DNA of 64,000 nt from Halichondria panicea (taxonomy: Eukaryota > Porifera > Demospongiae > Suberitida > Halichondriidae). A program made the translations under genes and the position numbers. Below are positions 22,440-33,218 of the stretch, one piece after another. The notes under the pieces are model-generated. The model was not told the DNA's origin. It worked only from the letters and a program-made list of their open reading frames with translations, and did not search any database. The DNA is taken from the NCBI RefSeq assembly GCF_963675165.1, contig NC_087388.1, forward strand, positions 2,520,800-2,584,799, read 5' to 3'. The first letter of the stretch is position 1; the number at the start of each line of letters is the position of its first letter.

Positions 22440-23222
22440 ATTGGTGCCCACGTGTGTGCCTGTGGCATGATACTTTAGACGTGCTAACAATTATCAGTGC
22501 TACGCCTAGGCTTGTGCCGTTACAATTCAATTAGTCAGTTCAATTAGGCTGACTACTCATTAGGCTCACTGTGTACATGTACAGAGGTTGATTGCTTTCA
22601 GGGGAAACTTGTTGGGTTTACGAGTGTACTGTTTACTTGTGTAAGGACATTTTCTTCCCAACATAATAGGCTCCCCAGCTAGGATTAGGTCACAATTTGT
22701 CATTAGTTGGCTTGTGTGATTAGTTGGCTTGTGTTTGCCTGTGATATGTATTGTAATTCTGTGCCCAAACACTGTGTAGGTGCTGATCGCAAATCAGCAG
22801 CAGTAGTAATCAACTCCTTATAGCTTGTGACAGGACTCCTGCTTGTGACAATTATTATTGATTAATTAGGCAGGGGGGTTCTGTGTGCAGCACGATGTGT
22901 CGTCTTTGGGCAACACAAAGACGACAACCTGACAACCTGTCAAGATGTGTCGTTTTTAGGCAGGGGTGCATCTAGTCTGTGTGTATGTTCTGTTCTATGT
23001 GAGCCTTGGTTGACAAGGAGATGTCAGGTACCTTGCACCGTAAAAATCACTGTCAATAAATCACTGTCAATATCACCTATTCCTATTCTCATCTTGCCCT
23101 ACAATTATCTACTGCTAATACTTATATCATGTAAGCAAAGCAAGGTACCTGACATCTGTGATGCAGACCTCTCAGTCATTCAGAGGTCTTCTATGGAGGA
23201 GGTCTTCTATGGAGGTCCATTA
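22440..23222. other. No supported gene; left flank of the Ty3/gypsy element
   Basis: No domain is recognisable. Several tandem duplications are present (for example GACAACCT near 22922 and GGAGGTCTTCTAT at 23195-23215). Confidence 0.4.
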
Positions 23223-23226
23223 TATG

Positions 23227-23399
23227 TGTAACAATTATTCATTGATTATAATATTATTCATTGTTTTTGTGACAGTTGGTCATGTGATGTGACAGAGTCT
23301 TGATATGATAAATTAACAGTGAAAGTGAGCATGGAGCAAGCTGCTTTTATCTAGTTGCATCGCCTGCAATAAATAGTGTTAGTGACCGTAGCCGTCACA
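23227..23399 (+). repeat. 5' LTR
   Basis: 173 bp, TG...CA ends, with AATAAA near its 3' end (about 23370) as a likely polyadenylation signal in the R region. Sequence identical by eye to the 3' LTR. Confidence 0.95.
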
Positions 23400-23429
23400 T
23401 TTGGCGACCCTGCCAGGACCTGTGTGTTC

Positions 23430-24735
23430 ATGTCAAGGCGTGAGTTGCAGGCTTTGACTCAAGACTCCGGACACGTGTTGTTACGAAAACGGTTGAGAAC
23501 TACTCATACGGAGAGTATAGAGACCATGGAACAGTTACAGACAGATTTGGAGACACTTCGACAAGAGTTGGCTGCTGCTAAGGACGAATCCAAGAAGCAG
23601 TTGGAAGAGATAGAGCAGCTTCGAGCTGAAATGACGGAGACGACCCGTACCCATCGCATTCGAGGCGACCCGGAACCATGAAGAAGAAATCCGTGCGCTG
23701 CTCCAAGGACAGCTAGAGGAATCTGAGACAAGGGCTGAGCTAAAGCATTTGAGGGCTCTGGAGCAACTTAGAGTTGAGCATCAAGAGGCGATCCACCGAG
23801 AACAGAATGAAGTGGACAGAGAGCGACGACAAGCTCAAGAGAGGGAACAAACCCTGACTGATGCGTTTGAATTAGAGAAGTATAATCTACAAGGACAATT
23901 GGAAGCAGTTACTGCTGAACTACGATCACTTCAGGAAGAAGTTGACTCGGAGGATGACCCGTCTATTGATGATGAGGCGGAGGTTAGACATACCACACCG
24001 CTAGAGAGGGCAGAACCCTCAAGTACCCCCCATATGGAGAGAGGTACCGACCCTATCCGAAGAACTGAAGATCGAGGAACTGAAAGAGGAACTGAAAGAA
24101 CTCGAGGAACTGAAAGAAGAACTGAAGACCGAGGAACTGAAGACCGAGGGACTGAAGGAAGCACTGATCGAGGAACTGAAAGAACTACCGATCGAAGAAC
24201 TGAAACTGATACACGAAGAACAGAGCCACCAGGAGGAGAGGAACGACTGCTGCCCCCTGCTGGAAGAGAGTCTCCTAGTGAGTCATTACTTGTAGCGACA
24301 ATGACAAGGCTTTTGGAAGCTCACACAGAGGCAATTGCTGCCCAAACACAAGCTACAGCTGCCCAGCACCTACCACCCCTAAAGGCCTTTACCGGTGAAG
24401 GGAAACAAATGGAAGAAGATGGATTCGAGCGTTGGATTGAACAGTTTGAAGAACGAGCTAAAGTTGCCGGATGGAGCACTGAGCAAAAGTTACATCAGAT
24501 TAAATTGTTATTGGAGAAAACGGCTCTGAGAGTTCTCCGTGCTCTCCCAGACACGGACCAGAGTCAGTACCAGAAGGTAGTTGATGCCTTACGAGCCCGC
24601 TTCAAGGCTGTCGATATTGAAGAACTTAGAGGCATGGAGTTCCATCATAAAGTCCAGAGAGATGAGTCGATAGATAGGATTGGAGCTTCAAGCACTAGGG
24701 CGCAAAGCGTTCCCATCAATTCAAGGCCGAGAGTT
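23430..24735 (+). CDS. Gag-like protein of the Ty3/gypsy element
   Basis: The first ATG after the primer site (23430, MSRRELQALT) opens a long coiled-coil region rich in Glu, Gln and Leu. At about 23660 the frame must shift by one to continue (NHEEEIRALLQGQLEE), staying open to 24738. It includes a Thr-Glu-Arg/Asp-Arg-Gly repeat at 24058-24230 and the capsid-like block FERWIEQFEERAKVAGWSTE ending LRALPDTDQSQY. Near 24668 a 4-bp GATA duplication moves the frame into the pol ORF, which carries the rest of capsid and the zinc knuckle. The two shifts could be decay, sequence error or programmed frameshifting; the first lacks an obvious slippery site. Confidence 0.85.
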
Positions 24736-27700
24736 TGAACGTTTGCTGAAAGGACGCTTCTTTCAAGCTTTGCATGTTAAATGGCAAAGGAGACTGGGTG
24801 CACCAAAGACAAGCGAGACTTTCCAAGAGCTCTATGATAGGGCACGAGTGATAGAACGACATGAACGACAATATGCAGAATCTGCTGCGTCCCGTGGAGA
24901 TACCCCCAAGAAGAATACTTTCCGACCAAGAGAGCAAGGCAAGATGGCCACGCCACAGTCTGAAAGTACACGCCGAGAAGAGAGGAAGACTCGAGAACCC
25001 GTGTGCTATCACTGCCAGCGCCCTGGACACTACAAGAGTGATTGCCCCTTTCGTGGAAATCAGCCGGAAGCACCTGGGAGAAACACTAACCCTTACAGAA
25101 GCGGGAGGTCAAGTCAGTTAAACCGTCACAGTGGAAATCACAGTGGAAATCACAGTGGAAATAACTCTAACCCCAGTACATCCCGTAATGCACTACTGGA
25201 GACCAAACCAAGTGAGGAGACACATTTGAACAGTTTGTCAATAGAACAGTTAGAAGCCCTGATAGCTGTAAAGCGACTGGGTGACGAATGTGATAATCTA
25301 CCCAGAGACGAAGCTACGATGAATACCGTGACCGTCAACCAAGAACAAAGCCCCAAGACAGTCGGTCCTACAGTGTATGTGCCTGTGAACGTATGTGGAG
25401 TGCCTGTAGAAGCCATGTTGGACACTGGTGCTCAGTCTACCATAATCTCTCGAGAGTTGCTACACGAAATTGTACGTCACCTCCGAACCGAAGACCAGCC
25501 ACTACCTGAACTAAAGACACCCTCTGCGAGACTCTATGGCAAGGATGGAGTGGAAGGCGGCAGAGAGATAGTGATCACTGCCCAGATTGATGTAGACATT
25601 GCCGTGGATGGTGAGTCAGTTTGTGTACCTGTATTTGTACAACCAGGAAGTTCCCAACCCCTATTGTTAGGCATGAATGCTATACCGGCCTTAAGCTTTT
25701 CGTTGTTGAGACCTAATGGACAATCCCTCATAGCAAGAAGTAACCCTGACCCGGAAATATCTATTGTGCGGTTAGTGAAAGGTGTTATAGTACCCAGTTT
25801 GAAAGGCAGTTTTGTGAGAGTCAAAATCGACAATGTACATGCCCTACCTGGAGGTTCTGTTTTGTTTGAACCAAGTAATGGTCAGCTTGAGCCTAAGGGT
25901 TTGTATTCCCAAGAGTCCCTTATTACTATTGACGATGATGGTTGTATGCTAGTCCCAATGGTGAATGTGCATGGTGCCTCGACTCAACTTTTGGAGGGCA
26001 TGGAGATAGGGTGTGTACAACCTTTGGACGTTGTGCCTGTTTTGGAACCCGGAGATGTTTGTTGTACTAATACTACATGTGCATCTGTAGACACCGTTGT
26101 TAAGACCTCTGAACGTATGAACCAAATTAAGACTGTCTTAGGTATTGATTCCATGATCCTTTCGGAAGGACAGCAAATTCAGCTTACCCAATTGCTTTAT
26201 GATTACTCTGATGTATTTGCCCTTAATGGTGCCGAGTTAGGTTGCACCAATGTAGTGCGCCATTGCATTGATACCGGAGATAGCCACCCAGTAAAGCAAC
26301 AACCCTATCGCACCCCATTTATCCACCGAGAAACGATCAGTCGAATGGTAGAAGAGATGGAGGAGCAAGGTGTAGTGCAACCCTCTATGAGCCCATGGGC
26401 CAGCCCCGTTGTAATAGTTCCCAAGAAGGACGGTAGCAAGAGGTTTTGTGTCGACTATCGCCGATTGAATGCTGTCACTAGACGAGATGTATACCCTCTA
26501 CCCCGGATTGATGATATTTTGGACGCAGCAGGAGGTGCCAAGTATTTCTCTTCGTTAGACCTCGCCTCAGGATATTGGCAAGTAGAGTTGGACCAAGAGG
26601 CACGCGAGAAGTCTGCATTCACGACTCATCGAGGATTGTTTGAATTCACAAGAATGCCATTTGGACTTTGTAATGCCCCAGCGACCTTTCAGCGACTAAT
26701 GCAGGCCATACTGGCTGGACTGGAAGGAACGAGCTATTTTGTCTATTTGGATGACATCCTTGTAGTGTCCGATACATTCGAGGATCACCTCAAGCATCTC
26801 TCGGAAGTGTTTATGAGGTTGAGAAGAGCTGGTTTACGTCTTAAACCAAAGAAATGTATCCTTCTTCGCAAAGAAGTCCCTTATCTAGGGCATGTACTGT
26901 CTGCTGCTGGAGTCCGACCAGATCCTGCCAAGATCGACACTGTTAAAAACTATCCAACCCCCACTGACGTGACGAAGATACGACAATTCCTTGGCCTTGC
27001 TAGTTATTACAGAAGATTTATCTCTGGATTCGCACGCATAGCCCACCCTCTCCATCGCTTGACCAGAAAAGACGTCCCCTACGAGTGGAGTCCAGACTGT
27101 GAGACGGCCTTCGAACGCTTGAAGGAGTGCTTAGTGACAGCACCTATTCTCTCCTACCCAGAGTGTGGAGCAGGCAAGCAGTTTGTGTTGGAGACAGACG
27201 CCAGCGGACTTGGCCTTGGTGCTGTGTTGAGCCAAGAGAAAGAAGGACAGCTCCATCCCATCGCATATGCCTCCAGAACGTTAGACATCCACGAGTGCAA
27301 CTACGGTATATCCGAATTGGAAACACTTGGTCTTGTCTGGGCTGTACGACACTACCGCCCATATGTCCTTGGACATCATACTGTTGTGTACACTGACCAT
27401 GCAGCATGTACTTCGTTGTTAAACAACCCCCGACCCACAGGGAAGTTGGCTCGCTGGGCACTCACCATTCAAGAGATGGATTTAGAGATAAAGCACCGGT
27501 CAGGAAAAAGCAATGCCAATGCTGATGCCCTTTCGCGGAACTCGATCATCAATGCTGTGGAGACGTTTGCTATGACCAATGGAGAGGATGAAGCCATCCC
27601 ACGACCCGATGTTGAACAGATGACCAAACTCAAGGAAGCTCAACGGAGCGACTCAGAATTACTAGACTTGTGCCGATACCTTGAAGCTGATGTCCTGCCA

Positions 27701-29128
27701 ACGGATGAAAAAAGAGCTAAACGAATTGTCTTCGAAAGTGATCATTTTGAGTTGATACATGGTGTTCTACACTATGAACCCCCGACGTCCATAGGCCGCC
27801 TGTGTGTTGTAGTCCCGAGAAGTGATCGTGACAATCTTTTACAAGAAGGCCATGCCAGTTGTTTTGCCGGACATTTCTCTGCCAAGAAGGTGTATGATCG
27901 CCTGCGAAGGCACTATTGGTGGAAGGGTATGCGAGCAGACGTGTACCACTTTTGTCGGAAATGTTTAGTCTGTGCCAGTCGGAAGGGTCCTGGTAGAGCT
28001 GTTCGACCACCCCTTGTACCTATTCCTGTTGGAGCTCCATTCCACCGTGTTGGAGTTGACGTGCTGCAGTTGCCAGTTACTCACAAGGGCAATCGTTACG
28101 TTGTTTGTTTTGTGGACTATCTCACCAAGTGGGTTGAAGCATTCCCCATGGCTGACCAAAAGGCCGATACTATAGCCAGAATTTTGGTTGAGCAAGTCGT
28201 TTGCAGACACGGCGTCCCCGAACAATTACTTTCAGACAGAGGAACCAACTTCCTTTCCGAGTTGATCAAAGGAGTGTGTGATGTACTTGGAATCAAAAAG
28301 ATAAACACCTCAGGTTATCACCCGCAAACCGATGGTCTAGTTGAAAAATTCAATTCGACACTTGTTAGTATGATCGCTAAATGCTGTGATACTAAGAAAC
28401 GTGACTGGGACGATCATCTACCATACCTTCTGTATGCGTATCGAACAATGATGCAAGAGTCCACCCAGGAATCACCGTTCTATCTTTTGTATGGCCGAGA
28501 TGCACGAATACCTACGGAGACGGGATTGAGTATGCCCACACCCGTGTATGAGCTGGATGCAGAAGATTATCGGACTGAACTTGTTTTGAAACTTTCCAAT
28601 GCGTGGAGTATTGCTAAAGAGAAGATTGAGAGAGCACAAGATCATCAGAAATTGCAGTATGACAAGCACACCCGGAGAAGTGAAATACAAGTAGGCGATC
28701 GTGTGATGGTATTCATGCCAAGCAAAGTGCAGGGTAAAGATAGGAAGCTCGCACGACCATACCACGGCCCCTACAGAGTGTTAAATGTAACGCCTACGAA
28801 TGCAGAAGTAGCCTTGATCGACAGGCCACGTAACCCTTCCATATTTGTGTCTCTGACCCGAGTTCGCAGATGTTATGATGACATGGATGACCACTCGTGG
28901 ACAGGTAGCGATAAAAAGTCCCAGAAGAAGGCCCAACAAGAAGTACCCCCTGATCAAGAAGTGCCATTACCACCCCCAACAGTAGAGAATTTGGACGAGG
29001 ATTTAAACGAGAATTTGGACGAGAACACCCCCTCGGAACCCCCTGAGCCGTCACCTTTGAAGGAGTCAATAAGCCAGAATACCCGAGCAAGGACCCGCGG
29101 TAGGAAGGAAAACCCGGAAGTTAAGTAA
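24680..29128 (+). CDS. Gag C-terminus and Pol polyprotein (protease, RT, RNase H, integrase)
   Basis: A single open frame of about 1,480 codons. In order: end of capsid, zinc knuckle CYHCQRPGHYKSDCP (about residue 108), aspartic protease DTGAQST (about 248), reverse transcriptase with VDYRRLN and YLDDILVV (about 688), RNase H with ETDASGLGLGAVL (about 837), integrase H2C2 zinc finger (HASCFAGH...CRKCLVCASRK), and the D-D-E core in GVDVLQLP, LSDRGTNF and GLVEKFNSTL (about 1126-1221), then a GPY/F-type end (PYHGPYRVLNV). All catalytic residues expected for the family are present and there is no stop, so the enzyme part may be functional. No chromodomain is visible; the tail is acidic and Pro-rich. 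Confidence 0.97.
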   Translation: MELQALGRKAFPSIQGREFERLLKGRFFQALHVKWQRRLGAPKTSETFQELYDRARVIERHERQYAESAASRGDTPKKNTFRPREQGKMATPQSESTRREERKTREPVCYHCQRPGHYKSDCPFRGNQPEAPGRNTNPYRSGRSSQLNRHSGNHSGNHSGNNSNPSTSRNALLETKPSEETHLNSLSIEQLEALIAVKRLGDECDNLPRDEATMNTVTVNQEQSPKTVGPTVYVPVNVCGVPVEAMLDTGAQSTIISRELLHEIVRHLRTEDQPLPELKTPSARLYGKDGVEGGREIVITAQIDVDIAVDGESVCVPVFVQPGSSQPLLLGMNAIPALSFSLLRPNGQSLIARSNPDPEISIVRLVKGVIVPSLKGSFVRVKIDNVHALPGGSVLFEPSNGQLEPKGLYSQESLITIDDDGCMLVPMVNVHGASTQLLEGMEIGCVQPLDVVPVLEPGDVCCTNTTCASVDTVVKTSERMNQIKTVLGIDSMILSEGQQIQLTQLLYDYSDVFALNGAELGCTNVVRHCIDTGDSHPVKQQPYRTPFIHRETISRMVEEMEEQGVVQPSMSPWASPVVIVPKKDGSKRFCVDYRRLNAVTRRDVYPLPRIDDILDAAGGAKYFSSLDLASGYWQVELDQEAREKSAFTTHRGLFEFTRMPFGLCNAPATFQRLMQAILAGLEGTSYFVYLDDILVVSDTFEDHLKHLSEVFMRLRRAGLRLKPKKCILLRKEVPYLGHVLSAAGVRPDPAKIDTVKNYPTPTDVTKIRQFLGLASYYRRFISGFARIAHPLHRLTRKDVPYEWSPDCETAFERLKECLVTAPILSYPECGAGKQFVLETDASGLGLGAVLSQEKEGQLHPIAYASRTLDIHECNYGISELETLGLVWAVRHYRPYVLGHHTVVYTDHAACTSLLNNPRPTGKLARWALTIQEMDLEIKHRSGKSNANADALSRNSIINAVETFAMTNGEDEAIPRPDVEQMTKLKEAQRSDSELLDLCRYLEADVLPTDEKRAKRIVFESDHFELIHGVLHYEPPTSIGRLCVVVPRSDRDNLLQEGHASCFAGHFSAKKVYDRLRRHYWWKGMRADVYHFCRKCLVCASRKGPGRAVRPPLVPIPVGAPFHRVGVDVLQLPVTHKGNRYVVCFVDYLTKWVEAFPMADQKADTIARILVEQVVCRHGVPEQLLSDRGTNFLSELIKGVCDVLGIKKINTSGYHPQTDGLVEKFNSTLVSMIAKCCDTKKRDWDDHLPYLLYAYRTMMQESTQESPFYLLYGRDARIPTETGLSMPTPVYELDAEDYRTELVLKLSNAWSIAKEKIERAQDHQKLQYDKHTRRSEIQVGDRVMVFMPSKVQGKDRKLARPYHGPYRVLNVTPTNAEVALIDRPRNPSIFVSLTRVRRCYDDMDDHSWTGSDKKSQKKAQQEVPPDQEVPLPPPTVENLDEDLNENLDENTPSEPPEPSPLKESISQNTRARTRGRKENPEVK

Positions 29129-29235
29129 CGTTTCTACATTTAACTGTTAGAATACCATTATTTATCTTATTCAGTTATTAGCTGTATGGTTGTGTTTTGA
29201 GAATCGAGGACGATCTTCAGAGTAGGAGCGGGAAT

Positions 29236-29408
29236 TGTAACAATTATTCATTGATTATAATATTATTCATTGTTTTTGTGACAGTTGGTCATGTGATGTG
29301 ACAGAGTCTTGATATGATAAATTAACAGTGAAAGTGAGCATGGAGCAAGCTGCTTTTATCTAGTTGCATCGCCTGCAATAAATAGTGTTAGTGACCGTAG
29401 CCGTCACA
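29236..29408 (+). repeat. 3' LTR
   Basis: Copy of the 5' LTR with the same 173-bp length and ends, preceded by a polypurine tract and followed by the target duplicate TATG. Confidence 0.95.
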
Positions 29409-29495
29409 TATGTTCACTACATGCATTTAACATTTTTTACATGATACATACAATCATAGATACATACAATCATACTGAATATTGACTAAACAAAA

Positions 29496-31001
29496 TTAAT
29501 AATAATGCATGCATGTATAATAATTATAATAACAGAATGATGATAATGACGAATGATGATAATGACGTTCAGAGTTCAGAGTATTAATGTTTATAGATAT
29601 GTTTGAGCATGAACTTATATAGAATATTCCTGCATGATCATCACTTGAGGATGAGGTGCGAGGTGCGCTGATGTTGTTAGTCGACACCTGTGAGCAAGGA
29701 AATGTGGTGGCAGCCATTGGAGGAGGCAGAGATGGCTCTGTGAATTGGCTTCTGGATACAGGCACAATGTCCAAACGAGGCTGTAGGATGTCTGAAATTG
29801 CTGCTCTAAGGAAGTTCGCTTGTAGCCTCTGATTCCTTCGATACTGCGATGGCCTGTACGCTCCATTACGAGTTGTTCGTCAACACCACTTGAGTACAAC
29901 CTGGTTGCAGCTGTGGCTCTGAGTGAATGGTTCGTTTTAAAACCTTGTATTCCTGCTTTCACATGTTCTTCAGTATGTTCTTCAAGGTGTTATGTCCCAA
30001 AGGTGCTCGGGAAAACCAGCAATCTTGTTTAGGTTTTGTCAGAGGAGAGAGGTAGAACGCATTGCTCGGGCGATCATGAGGACACAAGCTATTGTATCTC
30101 TTAAACAGCTCAACAAAGCATCTCTGAGGATTTTCGGGATTTGAATAGTGAACCACTACTTTGGGCTTGATTTTGCGTCCTTTCAATCCTCCGGGACGAT
30201 TCTTCGATATGTCTTCTCTGTATCTGAGGAATGATCGTTCATTTCGAGGCTCACAAAGTTCAATTTGGCAAGGATTATGGCGAAGTTGTCTGTGCTCACC
30301 TCCACTGCGCAATGCAAAGTAGAGTCGAACACCATTGTGTTCAAAAGAGCGTCCGGGCTGTGGTCTCCTAAGAGTTTTTTCTCCCACAGCAACTCTTCTT
30401 CTTAAGGGAAATTGGTTCAGCCTGCTTACGTACAGAGCCAACACCAGCAGATTGAAGTCGCTTCATTTGCAAACTCATGGTCCTTGAAGAAATCGATATC
30501 TGGTCTTCCGCAGTTCTGACGTAAATGACGCATAATTCCAGAAACTATATGATGGAGTGAGTTTGGAGCATACTTTGCACCTTTCTTTGTTCTGATTTCC
30601 ATCAAAAAGCGACTCAGCCAGTACTGAAGACCTTGCTTGTCCAACTCTGCCAGTGGTGGAATTTCAACATTTTGTTGCCTGTTGCTTGCCCAGTCTTTCA
30701 CACAGTAAGAGGAGTCTTCTCGTGTCTTTTTGGGTACAGACTCAACTCTGGCTTTAGCTACATCCGTATCAGTCACTGGAATGGTGTACCTTCTTGAACT
30801 TGGCTGCGCAGGCACAGTTTCAGGTTTCTGGTCTTGTTTGTGGCCACTCGTACTCAGTAGGGCTTCAACTGCGTTTTCTAAACTCCGCCTTGGGTCAATA
30901 GGGTCAGTTTCACTATCAGCACGAGAGCTAGTAGAAAGCGTAGCACTGGAACAGCATCCCCAGCCATGCCCAAGTGTTTCCAAGACAAAATGGCAGCTCA
31001 C
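29496..31001 (-). pseudogene. Crypton-type tyrosine recombinase (DUF3504-like)
   Basis: The minus strand starts near 31001 and contains KKTREDSSYCVKDWASNRQQ, then IPPLAELDKQGLQYWLSRFL and LHHIVSGIMRHLRQNCGRPD, the SAM-like/DUF3504 region. The catalytic half has Arg in LRSGGEHRQLR, HY.NPENPQRCFV, the H-x-x-R pair in TNHSLRATAATRLY and the nucleophile Tyr in GHRSIEGIRGYKR. A Ser/Pro-rich tail (FTEPSLPPPMAATTFPCSQ) follows to about 29500. These features place it with Crypton recombinases and the host proteins derived from them. Frame changes near 30440, 30350, 29960 and 29810, including a deletion after FKDHEFAN, show decay. Confidence 0.85.
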
Positions 31002-31070
31002 AGAAGCCCAGACGGTACTCGTTTAGCTAGCTAGCAGTTTATTTTGTGGTTGCTACGCTATTCTAAATCA

Positions 31071-31210
31071 GTTATAGGCCTCGTCCAACGGTCACTATGG
31101 AGTTTTGAGAACCTCAGGCCCTTAGTAGCACCCTCGCTACGCTCGAGATGCTACAGCCTCAGGCCTTCGGTTCTCAAAACCCCAGAGAGACCTTGGACTC
31201 AGCCTATAAC
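31071..31210. mobile_element. Foldback MITE of 140 bp
   Basis: GTTATAGGCCTCGTCCAACG at 31071 pairs with the complement of CCTTGGACTCAGCCTATAAC ending at 31210, and GTTTTGAGAACC pairs with GGTTCTCAAAAC further in. The arms cover almost the whole element around a short centre (about 31120-31160). It lies just upstream of the copia relic. The mobiliser is not identifiable. Confidence 0.75.
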
Positions 31211-31229
31211 CTATATGAAGAAGCCTCAA

Positions 31230-32534
31230 GAAGTCGAAACAGAAACAATACTGACGTCGAGTAGACTATTATGGAGTAAGACTCTACACTGTCCCTGAAC
31301 TACTGAAGGAGCCTGGCAATGCAGAAGGAGATGGAGTTACCCAAAGACCGCAAACCCGTTGGTAACAAATGGGTATTTAAACGGAAAGCTGATGCATTGA
31401 AAGCGCTTAGTTGCACAAGGCTTTTCACAAAGACATGGTTTGGATTACGACGAAACCCGTCATTCGATTTGAATCTGTTCGTAGCCTGGTTGCTATTTCT
31501 GTTCAGAAAGGTCTCAAGTTACATCAATTAGATGTCACTGCAGCGTTCCTCAATGGTTACCTTGAAGAGGAAGTATACATGAAGCAACCAGAAGGTTTTG
31601 TTGTGGAAGGCAAGGAAAGGAACATTTAGTTTGTAAACTCAAGCACAGCCGTACGGTTTGAAACAAAGCCCCAGATGTTGGAACTATGTTCTTGACTCTC
31701 ATCTCAAGAGTATGGGCTTTTTTACTCTGCATCTGAAGGAGAAACATTCCTAATAGGATGTCGACGACATTGTGATCGCTGGAGAAAGCTCTGAGAGAAT
31801 CACAGAAGTAAAGAAAGCTCTATCAGAGAAATTCAATGTGAAAGATCTCGGGGAACTTAACTACTTTCTCGGTGTACAAGTGGTTCAAGACCACACAGAT
31901 GGTAAAGTTTGGATAGGTCAATTTACCTCAGTTCTCAGGAAGTATGGTATGGAAGAGGCCAAACCAATTAAGACTCAAGTCAATGTTGGAAGTACGGTAT
32001 GGAAGAGCCCAAACCACTCCAGTCAATGTTAATTTGAAGTTGGTAAACAAAACAAAAAAAATATACTAATCTGCAGTGGGCAGCCTGCTCTATCTGTCCT
32101 CTAGAACACGACCTGATATAGGAGAATCCAGTGATTACTCTGATGCTGACTGGGCAGGTGATTGTAATGACTACAAGTCGACTACTGGCTACATGTTTCA
32201 GATTGGAGGCACAGCAGTAACCTGGAAGAGTAAGAAGGCCTGGAAGAGTAAGAAGCAATCCTGTGTTGCTCTAGTACAGCTGACCTCTGATCTGTGTAAT
32301 CAACCGTCTGAACTATTCGAGGATAACCAATCTGCAATTTGCATGGCTAAGAATCTGCAGTTTCACGGAAGGTCGAACATAAAGTTTGGTGTAAGTTGTG
32401 TGAAATTCGAACGACTCACCAAGATGTGGGGAATGAGCAATCGACCCTCGAGTGAGATGGGAAAAGAGCTCGAACGACCTGAACTGGAAGGACCTTCTAG
32501 ATTGTGTGTAGGCGTATAGGTGTAGGCGTATAGG
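31230..32534 (+). pseudogene. Ty1/copia reverse transcriptase and RNase H relic
   Basis: Plus-strand segments: MQKEMELPKDRKPVGNKWVF (31319), SQRHGLDYDET-type region with frame changes, HQLDVTAAFLNGYLEEEVYM (about 31520), KEALSEKF..KDLGELNYFLGVQVV (31800-31880) next to DDIVIAGES, DADWAGD (32145), TGYMFQIGGTAVTWKSKK and LFEDNQSAICMAKNL (32315). These are the ordered RT and RNase H motifs of copia Pol. Many frameshifts and deletions, including a 14-bp duplication at 32507-32534, show a dead copy. No LTRs were found. Confidence 0.9.
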
Positions 32535-32584
32535 TTATGATTTGTGCCATGTGCTCTTAAAGCTGAGCTGTTCTAAGCTATTAT

Positions 32585-33218
32585 AAACTGACTGGCTGCG
32601 CCAACAGAGCTGGGTTGTCATTGACAGCTTTGATTTTACTCTTTGAAGAGTCAGGGTCTTCCGGTTCCGGTTCTGGCCATTGCAGATCAGCTGCACTGTG
32701 TGTGAAGAAGATGGTGGGTAGTCCAACCATACTGATGACACGACTGCACTGTCTGAACCAGAATTGTCTGGTGCCACGAAAGCACTGGTGCCACGAAAGC
32801 ATAGTGGAGTACTCTGTTGAAAAAAGCCTCTCCTTCCCTTCCAACCATGTCGTTAGCTGGGCGTCACCTGGGTGCTGCTGAATGTAAATTGAAGACCTCA
32901 TCTCTGTGTTAAGAGCAAAAAACCGGAACCGAGGGTGCCTAGCAAAGCGACCGTCATCATACTTGAGTAGGTGGGTGAAATAATTTCCAGGAAGTCAGCT
33001 GCCCCAGTGGGGAACAAGGTGGGGAACGCCATGCTAAAGTATCCCTCAGTGGTGAACGCAGTTAAAGAGTGTTGCAAATCTTGAATTGACTGATAAAGCT
33101 TCAGCCCAGAATCGATGTGGTAGCTTGGAGTCAGCGAGCATAGACTTTCGGAAACGCTGGTAATACTCATGCCTTCGCTTTTCAGGTAGTTTTCAAACTC
33201 AGTACACATGTACTGCAA
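32585..33218 (-). pseudogene. Helitron helicase-like N-terminal fragment
   Basis: The minus strand reads FTTEGYFSMAFPTLFPTGAA at about 33020, then STYIQQHPGDAQLTTWLE-like sequence, GTRQFWFRQCSRVISMV, and PTIFFTHSAADLQWPEPE at about 32665. THSAADLQWPE is a hallmark of the Helitron_like_N (Rep) region of Rep/Helicase proteins. The reading frame changes at 32900 and by deletion, and no helicase domain or 3' hairpin is visible here. Confidence 0.9.

Larger units (their letters stand above)
23227..29408 (+). mobile_element. Complete Ty3/gypsy LTR retrotransposon
   Basis: Two 173-bp LTRs (23227-23399 and 29236-29408) read the same throughout, start TGTAACAATTATTC and end GTCACA. TATG flanks both sides (23223-23226, 29409-29412). 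A primer binding site (TGGCGACCCTGCCAGGAC) starts at 23402, two bases after the LTR. A purine-rich stretch AGAGTAGGAGCGGGAA precedes the 3' LTR. Order gag, protease, RT, RNase H, integrase defines Ty3/gypsy. LTR identity and an uninterrupted pol frame of 4.4 kb mean a recent insertion. Confidence 0.97.

Noticed and set aside
22103-22534. Several open frames on both strands rich in Thr/His or Cys/Val
   Set aside because: They are translations of the (TG)n microsatellite; no non-repeat coding signal.
23749-29090. Numerous minus-strand open frames across the retrotransposon
   Set aside because: All overlap the gag-pol coding strand with its full motif set; they are shadows.
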